A stretch of 48,740 bases of DNA from a virus. Location: the IMG/VR virus record IMGVR_UViG_3300021960_000123, positions 1-48,740 of that record. One strand, 5' to 3'. The notes beneath the pieces were generated by a model that was given only the letters and a program-made list of their open reading frames with translations, searched no databases and was not told where the DNA came from. The translations under genes were made by a program, and so were the position numbers. The number at the start of each line of letters is the position of its first letter. Position 1 is the first letter of the stretch. Shown one piece after another: positions 1 to 5,686 of the stretch.

Positions 1-328
1 CCTCACACCTACACAAGATTGGCTTTTCAAGAACAGTAATATCATAATCAAAACAATCCCAAAGTTGCAAAACATCAAGAGGTAATTGGTCCTCAGGATT
101 GATCTCTTCTTTCCATACAAACGCGGAGATCGGTAGTTTGTCATATAGTGCGCCATAATCAGTAAGTAGTGTTTCAAAATATAATGCTTTTGCCTGTGTT
201 GATTTAACGCTGATCCAAATGCCCGGTGTCAAATTACCCCAGCTTGGATGACCTGGTTCTAAATCATATAGATATTCCATCTTAACGTATACGTTCACTG
301 GCGGTAATGGATGTACTAAGAATGCCAT
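1..328 (-). CDS. Conserved phage hypothetical protein, 3' end outside window
   Basis: An open minus-strand frame starts with ATG at 328 and is still open at base 1, giving 109 codons (N terminus MAFLVHPLPPVNVYVKMEY). I recognise no catalytic motif; the protein is soluble-looking and rich in aromatic residues, with two Cys near the visible end. It starts just after the stop of the coiled-coil membrane protein at 330 and has no obvious Shine-Dalgarno of its own, so it may be translated by coupling. The context is the late, exported-protein region. Function unknown; coding status is inferred from the long clean frame and the tight spacing. Confidence 0.75.
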   Translation of the reverse strand, partial: MAFLVHPLPPVNVYVKMEYLYDLEPGHPSWGNLTPGIWISVKSTQAKALYFETLLTDYGALYDKLPISAFVWKEEINPEDQLPLDVLQLWDCFDYDITVLEKPILCRCE

Positions 329-329
329 A

Positions 330-908
330 TTAGTTTGCCAACGGATTGTTTAAGGCTCTTTGCAGCTTATCATTTAATGCATTATCAAGCTCTCTCATAT
401 CTTTTTCAATCATTGCTCGAAGTGATTCTAAGTCACGTTCTACTTTAGTTTCTAAATCATTCATGCGACTGTTGTTCGAGTTCCTTAGACTATTTGCTTT
501 TTCATCATAGTCATTAGATAGTGCATCACGCTTGTTTTCAAACCGCTCTTCTGCGTTTTGAACAATTTCTCTAGTTTTTTGTTCGCCTTCACGCAACTTA
601 TCCTCTGTGCGATCCACTTGCTTTTCAATGCCAAGTATATCATCTCTAAGACCTGTTTTAATGTCACGGGTATATTCAATGGCCTCGTTAATACGAACCA
701 TATTTTCTTCCATTCTAAGAATAACTTTTTCGTTTTCGGCTGCAATAGAATCTACATCAATATTTTCTACAATCTCTTTCATATTTCTATAATCATTGTA
801 AAACTCAAAGCCGCCCCATGCTCCACCACCTAATGTTGATAGTGCTGTGAGCACAACGAACATTTTACCACCTCTAAACGTGGTTCCAGCAAATTCAAAT
901 TCAGCCAT
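330..908 (-). CDS. Membrane-anchored coiled-coil protein
   Basis: A 192-residue protein. Residues about 14-36 form one hydrophobic, glycine-rich segment (FVVLTALSTLGGGAWGGFEF), followed by a long charged helical region (about 40-185) with many Glu, Lys and Arg and few prolines, as in a coiled coil. This predicts an N-terminal membrane anchor with an extended rod. Similar proteins occur in marine T4-like phages without a known role. It is the last full gene of the late exported-protein run, and a strong ribosome site (AGGAG, 9 nt) supports the ATG at 908. A role in lysis or the envelope is possible from context but not shown. Confidence 0.85.
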   Translation of the reverse strand: MAEFEFAGTTFRGGKMFVVLTALSTLGGGAWGGFEFYNDYRNMKEIVENIDVDSIAAENEKVILRMEENMVRINEAIEYTRDIKTGLRDDILGIEKQVDRTEDKLREGEQKTREIVQNAEERFENKRDALSNDYDEKANSLRNSNNSRMNDLETKVERDLESLRAMIEKDMRELDNALNDKLQRALNNPLAN

Positions 909-918
909 CTATTAACTC

Positions 919-1341
919 CTAGTTCTCAAACTCAACGCCGCCAGCTTCGTTTAAACGCTTTAACGCTTCTAATTCTTGTTGCAATTTTAAAACTTCTAAT
1001 CGTTTTTTTCTTAATTCTAATTGGTATAGGCTATTACAGTTAATTCTTTCCTTGGGCTTATCGAGTGGTATAACTATTCTTGCATATAACCCTACATCCT
1101 TCTCTTCATTTCCATAATCCGGTTCGCCAAATGGGCTACTATAATTATCAATAACCCCTGTCACTCCAAACTCAAAAGTTGTAGCGCCTCCAATAGAGTT
1201 CTTACAATCTAAGTCTCCTGCACGAATACTGTCTTGTCCATATGATTGAGCTGCTCCAGGTAAGGATAATCCAATACCGCTATTGTTTGCTAAAGTATAT
1301 GTAGGCAATAACATAGCCAATATTATAAAATGTTTTTTCAT
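919..1341 (-). CDS. Exported protein with C-terminal coiled coil
   Basis: A 140-residue protein with a clear Sec signal peptide (MKKHFIILAMLLPTYTLA, likely cleaved after LA at about 18). The middle is beta-like and rich in Gly, and contains two Cys (DCKNS, NCNSLY) that could form a periplasmic disulfide. The last 35 residues are a Leu/Glu/Lys helix of coiled-coil type. It overlaps the upstream gene by 4 nt (ATGA) and has an AAGG ribosome site. It belongs to a row of exported late proteins and is probably periplasmic or in the outer membrane. No enzymatic motif is visible. Confidence 0.85.
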   Translation of the reverse strand: MKKHFIILAMLLPTYTLANNSGIGLSLPGAAQSYGQDSIRAGDLDCKNSIGGATTFEFGVTGVIDNYSSPFGEPDYGNEEKDVGLYARIVIPLDKPKERINCNSLYQLELRKKRLEVLKLQQELEALKRLNEAGGVEFEN

Positions 1342-1727
1342 TCTTTAAACCTTTTCACTTTAGAGCATATCCTAGATGATATAATTGTTTTTGTTTCATA
1401 AGATTTACGAAGTTTAGATTTAGAACATATGTAAGTCACAATCAATTTATCTTTATCTCTGATAAATAAATCAATGCTAACTGTGCTTAGATAAGGTACT
1501 GGAATAACTTTATACGTAGTAACAAATGGAATAGGATTCCAGTCTTTAGTGAATATACCAATTTCGTAATATTCAACATCTTCTCTTTTATTAAAGATAG
1601 TAACAGTAGTTGAATGTAGCCCGGTAATATAAGATGGATTTAACTTAGGGTATGTGGGAACCATTTCATGAGCATGCGCTTTCAGACCCACTAATATAGT
1701 AGCTAATAACAAAACATAACGTAACAT
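1338..1727 (-). CDS. Exported protein, fimbrial-chaperone-like
   Basis: A 129-residue protein with a signal peptide (MLRYVLLLATILVGLKAHA, cleavage AHA-HE at about 19-20). The mature part is mostly predicted beta strand, with an alternating pattern like the N-terminal immunoglobulin domain of PapD-type periplasmic chaperones: a TVTIFNKREDVEYYEIGIF strand pair, then a basic strand region with two Cys. It is shorter than a full two-domain chaperone (about 230). The gene just upstream encodes a pilin-like protein, which makes the comparison more attractive, but no usher gene is in view. The chaperone call is by fold impression only. Confidence 0.8.
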   Translation of the reverse strand: MLRYVLLLATILVGLKAHAHEMVPTYPKLNPSYITGLHSTTVTIFNKREDVEYYEIGIFTKDWNPIPFVTTYKVIPVPYLSTVSIDLFIRDKDKLIVTYICSKSKLRKSYETKTIISSRICSKVKRFKE

Positions 1728-1736
1728 AATTATTCC

Positions 1737-2252
1737 TTACTTAGCGATGCACTCAGCTTCTACTAATGCCGTATAATTACCTCCAGGAAAAGCTCGAGAG
1801 CCGCCTAATGTAGCAACTGATTCTGTTTCAAACCATGTTGATCCAGTGGCAGTCAAGTCATACTTATCTGTCATGCCAAGCTCTTGCTTGCCAGTTTCAT
1901 ATGCACTCATTCCTGTTGCATCTGATACTGTTTTAACGGTCGTGTCTCCGGTCCAAGTTACCGTATCTGGCAATGTTGGACTAGTAGCAAATTCATCGGG
2001 CGCAGTAATATTAACATAGTAAGAATTAGCCAATGTAACATCTACTCGGATAACAGCATTATCACCACCAGCAGTTGCCTTTGTACTTAATTCATACGCA
2101 TTAGGGTTACCATATGTGCCTGAAGTATCGGTTTGAATTACACATCGAGATTGCACGGTACCATTAATTGGTGTATCATTACTTTGTCCACTACCTGTGC
2201 TTGCCATAGTCGTAATAGACAGAGCAACCAAGTATGTTTTAATATTAGACAT
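1737..2252 (-). CDS. Exported pilin-like / spore-coat-U-like protein
   Basis: A 171-residue protein with a short N-terminal export-like segment (residues about 1-23, ending GSGQ). The mature region opens with a GTVQSRCVIQ strand and ends with GGNYTALVEAECIAK. The GTYTxxV-type last strand and the two Cys, one near each end, recall spore-coat-U/CsuA-type and fimbrial subunits. The composition is Thr/Ala/Ser rich, like a secreted beta-sandwich. The AAGGAG ribosome site supports the ATG at 2252. It lies directly upstream of the chaperone-like gene. The pilin relationship is an inference from pattern, not a confirmed homology. Confidence 0.85.
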   Translation of the reverse strand: MSNIKTYLVALSITTMASTGSGQSNDTPINGTVQSRCVIQTDTSGTYGNPNAYELSTKATAGGDNAVIRVDVTLANSYYVNITAPDEFATSPTLPDTVTWTGDTTVKTVSDATGMSAYETGKQELGMTDKYDLTATGSTWFETESVATLGGSRAFPGGNYTALVEAECIAK

Positions 2253-2267
2253 TTAAGTCTCCTTAGT

Positions 2268-3176
2268 TTATTTTTCGTCTGTTAAGCTATACTGCATTTC
2301 TACCATTTGATTATGCAGCAATTGCTGTGCTAGTCCATTACGTAGGCCTCTATTCGAATCGGGTAATTTCGAATCTACTAAAGTTACTGTATCACTATAT
2401 TCTTTACCTGGTATTTGTTTTGACGCATATAACCTATTTATCTCACCATTCATCGCAGCATTCATTTGGATAATAACTAAATTTTCATTTGCCAATTGAG
2501 CCGCTTGTAAAGAGGTCAAAAGTTTCTCAAGTCTGTATTTTCTTTTACGCTCTTCTTCCTCTTCTTCATCATCTTCTCTAGCTTTCTCTCTATTTATCTC
2601 ATCCTGCTCAATTGTTTTATTGCGTTCCATATTGACGTTCTCATCGTCAAATACATCATACACATCATCTAAACTAACTTCTGGAATATCAGGGATCGGC
2701 GCAACGTAACCTGGACAGTTAGGGTCAAATTGAGGATTATAACATGGTGTAACTCTGTAAGTATAAACAACACTTGTATCATATACAGAGCCATTGCCGT
2801 CAACATCAATACTGCCGTCTCCCCAAGCTTCTCTAGGCAAGTTTCCTACAGGAACAGCTTTACTAATTCCTGTACCAGCTAAAGATCCAGGTTTCCACTC
2901 GTCAGTTTCTCTAAAAATATATCCAGTACCATTTGCATTTTTATTTTGCACATGAACTGTAACCCACTCACCAGTTTCTTTTTGAATTTTGTAGCTGTAT
3001 ATTACATTTTGAATATCTAATCCAGGTGGATTAGGCAATACGCTAGGCATAGACCAAGCCAAAGACTGGTCTGTAATTGCATTGCCTGTATATCCAAAGT
3101 ATGGCGCTATGCTCTCAGAGTAAGAGTAACCAGGCCAGCATACCAGCGCCAATAACAGGAGCAGCTTTTTCTGCAT
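2268..3176 (-). CDS. Exported protein with acidic/coiled-coil region
   Basis: A 302-residue protein with a signal peptide (MQKKLLLLLALVCWPGYSYS, cleaved near residue 20). The N-terminal half (about 22-150) is a Gly/Asn/Pro-rich beta domain, followed by a Cys pair (TPCYNPQFDPNC) and a Pro-rich linker. A very charged helix follows (about 185-215, with a run of Asp/Glu then Lys/Arg) and a helical C terminus. Homologues of the N-terminal domain occur, to my recollection, in marine T4-like phages as uncharacterised proteins. It overlaps the upstream exported gene by 62 nt, which implies translational coupling. Confidence 0.85.
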   Translation of the reverse strand: MQKKLLLLLALVCWPGYSYSESIAPYFGYTGNAITDQSLAWSMPSVLPNPPGLDIQNVIYSYKIQKETGEWVTVHVQNKNANGTGYIFRETDEWKPGSLAGTGISKAVPVGNLPREAWGDGSIDVDGNGSVYDTSVVYTYRVTPCYNPQFDPNCPGYVAPIPDIPEVSLDDVYDVFDDENVNMERNKTIEQDEINREKAREDDEEEEEERKRKYRLEKLLTSLQAAQLANENLVIIQMNAAMNGEINRLYASKQIPGKEYSDTVTLVDSKLPDSNRGLRNGLAQQLLHNQMVEMQYSLTDEK

Positions 3177-3690
3177 CTATAGGTCCCATCAAATTAAGTT
3201 CTTCTTCAGTTTCTTCAACGTGGCTTTCCCAACCAAGTTTAGCAGCTTCACCAATTAAACCATTATAAGGGCAAGGAGTTCCAGCATTCATCATTGCGTC
3301 AAAGACTTTTGGATCTTGACACATTGTAGATACCGCGGCTACTTTCATTCCCATATCATAAAGAACCTTTGCATTCTTTAATCGTTTACAGTTTTCTTCA
3401 GTATATGTACCACCAGCAGAAATACCTAGGATTTGTGTTTGTACTGCTCCAGCCACGCCAATAGTACATAGGTCAGAGTTACTACCTGTGCTAAATTGTG
3501 GGGAAATTGCAGATGGTGGTGGTTGCTCAATTGTCGTGGTCATCTGACCACTAGTAGTAATATTAGAGTCTGTACCCGATAATGTACAGACATATCCATC
3601 AGGGCATTCAACTGCATCTTGAGCAAAACTTGTTTGTGCAAAAAATACACAAATTATTAATACTAAAATTCCAAATAACTTATCTATCAT
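3115..3690 (-). CDS. Exported Cys-rich protein of marine T4-like phages
   Basis: 191 residues when started at the ATG at 3690, which follows a GGAG site and lies about 20 bases after a TATAAATA late promoter. Signal peptide at residues about 1-23 (MIDKLFGILVLIICVFFAQTSFA). Then a Cys pair, a Thr/Ser/Pro-rich linker (about 45-65), and a compact domain with at least four Cys and the phrase LYDMGMKVAAVSTMC, a pattern I associate with conserved exported proteins of cyanophage and pelagiphage genomes. A hydrophobic C-terminal tail (AWLLLL) could insert in a membrane. Function unknown. Confidence 0.85.
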   Translation of the reverse strand: MIDKLFGILVLIICVFFAQTSFAQDAVECPDGYVCTLSGTDSNITTSGQMTTTIEQPPPSAISPQFSTGSNSDLCTIGVAGAVQTQILGISAGGTYTEENCKRLKNAKVLYDMGMKVAAVSTMCQDPKVFDAMMNAGTPCPYNGLIGEAAKLGWESHVEETEEELNLMGPIDAEKAAPVIGAGMLAWLLLL

Positions 3691-3710
3691 ATTATACTCC
3701 ATTTCAGCTC

Positions 3711-3718
3711 TATTTATA
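3711..3718 (-). promoter_or_regulatory. T4-type late promoter TATAAATA
   Basis: An exact TATAAATA on the minus strand, 20 bases upstream of the ATG at 3690 and just after the stop of the preceding small gene (3731). It is the same octamer used in front of the capsid and tail genes in this window. Recognition by the phage sigma gp55 is expected from T4 biology. It would express the exported-protein run from 3690 leftwards. Confidence 0.8.
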
Positions 3719-3730
3719 ACAATTAAAATT

Positions 3731-3907
3731 TTATACTGCTTCAACACAAATAGCTTGCTGGCCAGGATCAAAGTACCCATAACGGTTAGTTAATTCTTTG
3801 CCTAGAGCTTCTCTGGCTTGAAAGCATTTTACCATAGTACTATGCTTACTATGTTCTTCTACATAAGGCTTAGCATCGTACATATAGACAAATAACAAAA
3901 CCCACAT
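3731..3907 (-). CDS. Small protein with hydrophobic N terminus, 58 aa
   Basis: A small gene of 58 codons (N terminus MWVLLFVYMYDAKPYVEEHS, C terminus QAICVEAV). Its ATG shares an A with the upstream stop (TAATG), a typical coupled junction here. The first 9 residues are hydrophobic, possibly a short anchor or signal. Two Cys remain (MVKCFQAREAL and AICVEAV). The CFQAREAL...GYFDPGQQAIC pattern resembles small proteins next to exported proteins in marine T4-like phages. Function unknown. Confidence 0.75.
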   Translation of the reverse strand: MWVLLFVYMYDAKPYVEEHSKHSTMVKCFQAREALGKELTNRYGYFDPGQQAICVEAV

Positions 3908-4257
3908 TACAGATCTTCTTTCTTTTTATCCCAGGGCTGACGGCCTCCATAAGGTTCCCACTCGGCTCCAGCAATAATTAAGCATGACATTATAGGGCCA
4001 TTATCATTTGGAAAAGACAGCACAAATGCAAGTGTGCCGGTATCTTGATTTAAAAATATCTGGGCGCCTGATGTAAAGTTTTTACCATCTTTAGAAGCAA
4101 TCGTACCAGTACCTTGAAGCAATAATGCATTTTTATATTGTAGCATTATCCTCATCACTTCAGGTGCTGGATCGCATGGTACATTTATTTGTATTGTATC
4201 AGCATGCGCTGGAACACAAGCAGAAACGAATCCTAAGGCCAATAATAGTTTCTTCAT
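3907..4257 (-). CDS. Exported small beta protein
   Basis: 116 residues when started at ATG 4257, which follows an AAAGGAC site and gives a textbook signal peptide (MKKLLLALGFVSACVPAHA, cleavage AHA-DT). The mature domain has two Cys and several short predicted strands, and ends in charged residues (KKKEDL). No known domain recognised. The gene is preceded by a terminator-like hairpin at 4275-4304 and a TATAAATA at 4337-4344, so its expression is probably late. Confidence 0.85.
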   Translation of the reverse strand: MKKLLLALGFVSACVPAHADTIQINVPCDPAPEVMRIMLQYKNALLLQGTGTIASKDGKNFTSGAQIFLNQDTGTLAFVLSFPNDNGPIMSCLIIAGAEWEPYGGRQPWDKKKEDL

Positions 4258-4274
4258 AGTATAGTCCTTTCTCA

Positions 4275-4304
4275 TAAAAAAAGAGGGGCTAACCATGGCC
4301 CCTC
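4275..4304 (-). terminator. Rho-independent terminator-like hairpin
   Basis: On the minus strand a 7-bp stem (GAGGGGC/GCCCCTC) with an 8-nt loop is followed by a run of seven or more T. It lies 45 bases after the stop of the outer-membrane-like gene (4349) and before the exported gene at 4257. It follows the late promoter at 4337-4344, so it would sit inside that promoter's leader. Confidence 0.8.
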
Positions 4305-4336
4305 GCGCACTTATTAAGTAGTGACCCTATAACTTT

Positions 4337-4344
4337 TATTTATA
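4337..4344 (-). promoter_or_regulatory. T4-type late promoter TATAAATA
   Basis: An exact TATAAATA on the minus strand, immediately after the stop codon of the beta-barrel-like gene. The predicted transcript would start near 4330 and run into the terminator-like hairpin at 4275-4304 before reaching the gene at 4257. Either late RNA polymerase reads through or the hairpin acts as a leader structure. Confidence 0.7.
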
Positions 4345-4348
4345 CGCA

Positions 4349-4741
4349 TTAGAAGGCAAAGGTAGCACCTACTTTAGTCGAAACATTATCAGATGCGTCG
4401 ACATCCCATGTTGTTTCACCAAACAACTCAACTCCACCAAATACTTCATATGTTGCACCAAGATTGATCTTTGGATCATCAAACGCATTGCTCAGTTGTA
4501 ATTCTTCGTTATTGTATACCGGAATGTCCATATCGGCTGTTAGACCAATACCGAACATTGAGTATCCGATTTCAGGAGTAATCTTAACTCCAAAATCATC
4601 TACCGCAGCGCCTGCTGCGTCATTGATCGTATATGCTGCTTCTGTTTCTACGCCCCAAGTAATACCGGTTGCTCCGATTTCATTGGCTGAGACTGATGTT
4701 GCCGTTACAAGAGCGGCTGCTGCGATTGCTGCAAATTTCAT
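4349..4741 (-). CDS. Small outer-membrane-type beta protein
   Basis: A 130-residue protein with a signal peptide (MKFAAIAAAALVTATSVSA, cleaved at about 19). The mature part alternates polar and hydrophobic residues in strands separated by Gly/Asp turns, and ends in ATFAF. A terminal aromatic Phe is the outer-membrane beta-barrel insertion signal. At about 110 mature residues it could form a small barrel or a multimer. It sits directly downstream of the tmRNA and ends at a terminator. Codon use is slightly more GC-rich than its neighbours, which could mean host origin. Confidence 0.85.
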   Translation of the reverse strand: MKFAAIAAAALVTATSVSANEIGATGITWGVETEAAYTINDAAGAAVDDFGVKITPEIGYSMFGIGLTADMDIPVYNNEELQLSNAFDDPKINLGATYEVFGGVELFGETTWDVDASDNVSTKVGATFAF

Positions 4742-4777
4742 TTCTTTAGTTCCCTTTTAAAATTATCATAATAAGAT

Positions 4778-4910
4778 GCCACTTTTCTGTTGCTAGGTAA
4801 GTGGCCAACCCCCTGTGATTATGCCGCTAGGGCAAATCCAGATGGTGCAAAATTATCGTTTGCATTTATGTTTTGTAAACTAGAATACATGTCGATCCTA
4901 TTTCAGCCCC
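4778..4910 (-). ncRNA. ssrA: tmRNA coding piece (5' domain, tag frame, 3' pseudoknot)
   Basis: Begins with GGGGCTGAAATAGGATCGAC at 4910. The tag frame follows at 4819-4863. After it a 7-bp stem (4799-4805 with 4778-4784) has a loop containing CAAC (4789-4792) that can pair with the GTTG just before the stem (4806-4809), giving a compact H-type pseudoknot. The 3' boundary is set at the stem end and is not certain. Confidence 0.8.
4819..4863 (-). other. tmRNA proteolysis-tag reading frame
   Basis: The resume codon is GCA at 4861-4863. The frame reads ANDNFAPSGFALAA and stops at TAA (4819-4821). The AND start and the ALAA end match ssrA tags, which mark stalled proteins for ClpXP-type proteases. 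ANDN-starting tags are typical of alphaproteobacteria. Confidence 0.9.
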
Positions 4911-5054
4911 ATCATAAGCACACTTGCGAAGTCTTTTATTATAACCGCGCTTAATCTTCTTACGTTCACCTGGTTTCCAATGATAGTATTTTTTAGATTT
5001 CTTGCTTAGAGCATCAAACTCATCGCCGCCTTTCATTTTAATACGTGTCGTCAT
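4866..5054 (-). CDS. Basic phage protein encoded inside the tmRNA intervening segment
   Basis: A 62-residue protein from the ATG at 5054 (GGAAAC upstream). The first 48 codons fill the tmRNA intervening segment (4911-5074) and the last 14 codons run into the tmRNA coding piece, stopping 3 bases before the resume codon. The N-terminal 44 residues (MTTRIKMKGGDEFDALSK... then a basic GYNKRLRK end) resemble a small family of basic proteins found in phages. The tail read from tmRNA sequence looks like an appended extension. If pre-tmRNA is processed, this message would be cut out, so expression must compete with tmRNA maturation. Function unknown. Confidence 0.65.
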   Translation of the reverse strand: MTTRIKMKGGDEFDALSKKSKKYYHWKPGERKKIKRGYNKRLRKCAYDGAEIGSTCILVYKT

Positions 5055-5074
5055 TATGTTTCCAAATGTGCTTG

Positions 5075-5141
5075 TGGTGGAGCTGCTCGGTACCGCCCCG
5101 AGGTCCATACATCCGTTATTAACGCCTACATTCTATGTATT
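5075..5141 (-). ncRNA. ssrA: tmRNA acceptor piece with encoded CCA
   Basis: The minus strand reads CTCGG-GGCGGTA-CCGAG (5-bp T stem with 7-nt loop, 5086-5102), then CAGCTCC and ACCA ending at 5075. This is the exact geometry of a tmRNA 3' end, and the CAGCTCCACCA end is the same as in E. coli tmRNA. The T loop lacks the usual TTC start, which is odd. The 5' limit of the piece is unclear; sequence to about 5141 can pair with the coding piece. Confidence 0.85.
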
Positions 5142-5234
5142 ACTTTATAGCCCTTACTTTGCACATAGCTTTCAACAATGTGCTTATCCTGTGATATAAT
5201 TATTACAGTTTTATTTTCGTCATAAGCATAATAC

Positions 5235-5540
5235 TTATGCTTCTTTTTCACTATCGTGGATGTAGAGTTGAATGAGGGCATAATGGAGAACTTTCATTAA
5301 ATCCTTACGGGCGTCATCTCGACTACCTTTTTTTCCATAACGATTTGAATACTTGTCAACGTTTCCCATACAGAAACCGGTGCCATGTCCACGTTCAATA
5401 ATTACTTCTGTTGATTGAAATTTATTTGTAGCATAATGCCCATCATACGTGGAATCAATATAAGCTTGGAATTCTTCAATCAAGGAGCCTTCATTAAATT
5501 TATAATCAATATTTACGTTTCCGATTTTTTCTTTTGCCAT
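5235..5540 (-). CDS. DUF3310-like phage protein
   Basis: 101 residues from the ATG at 5540, which has GAGGAG 8 nt upstream. The core GNVDKYSNRYGKKG...DDARKDLMKVLHYAL matches the pattern of DUF3310 (SaV) proteins: a Gly-Asn-x-x-Lys-Tyr helix and then a Lys-rich helix. These are common in phages and of unknown function, often near nucleotide metabolism genes. It overlaps the DUF1289 gene by 35 bases and is followed by the tmRNA. Confidence 0.75.
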   Translation of the reverse strand: MAKEKIGNVNIDYKFNEGSLIEEFQAYIDSTYDGHYATNKFQSTEVIIERGHGTGFCMGNVDKYSNRYGKKGSRDDARKDLMKVLHYALIQLYIHDSEKEA

Positions 5541-5685
5541 ATCCAAGTCTCCTCATTACTGCCATACGCTGCTCTTCAGTATATGACGTCCATTCTTTAA
5601 TTTCATCTATAGTCCGGCCGCAGCCAGTACATGTTCTTAATTCTATACTAATTTTACAGATTTGTACACATGGTGTTACATACAT
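5506..5685 (-). CDS. DUF1289 small Cys protein
   Basis: A 59-residue gene. It has the DUF1289 signature: an N-terminal TPCVQIC motif, then CTGCGRTIDEIKEW, then EEQRMAVMRRL, i.e. four Cys able to bind a metal or Fe-S cluster. The C terminus is a basic tail (KRKNRKRKY). DUF1289 proteins are widespread in alpha- and gammaproteobacteria, so this is probably of host origin. It lies between the cell-wall hydrolase and the DUF3310-like gene, overlapping the latter. Function unknown. Confidence 0.85.
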   Translation of the reverse strand: MYVTPCVQICKISIELRTCTGCGRTIDEIKEWTSYTEEQRMAVMRRLGYGKRKNRKRKY

Positions 5686-5686
5686 T

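Larger units (their letters stand above)
4778..5150 (-). ncRNA. ssrA: Circularly permuted two-piece tmRNA (ssrA)
   Basis: The permuted order expected for alphaproteobacterial tmRNA is seen on the minus strand: acceptor piece ending in CCA, intervening segment, then coding piece starting GGGGCTG. The 5' strand GGGGCTG (4904-4910) pairs over 7 bp with CAGCTCC (5079-5085), including the G3-U70 wobble that identifies alanine tRNA and tmRNA. The GGATCGAC after it matches the conserved tmRNA D-loop region. The tag frame encodes ANDNFAPSGFALAA followed by TAA. A pairing of 4881-4889 with 5127-5135 (9 pairs, two wobbles) could form the helix joining the two pieces. Outer ends are approximate. tmRNA rescues stalled ribosomes. 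Confidence 0.9.

Noticed and set aside
919-4741. Curli secretion genes (csgF/csgG), reported in some pelagiphages
   Set aside because: None of the exported proteins shows CsgG or CsgF motifs or the CsgG lipobox, so I did not use those names.
4826-4891. A short protein start (ATG at 4891) reading through the tag frame
   Set aside because: The ATG is in frame with ANDNFAPSGFALAA, but the surrounding sequence is clearly the tmRNA coding piece, so an independent peptide gene is unlikely.
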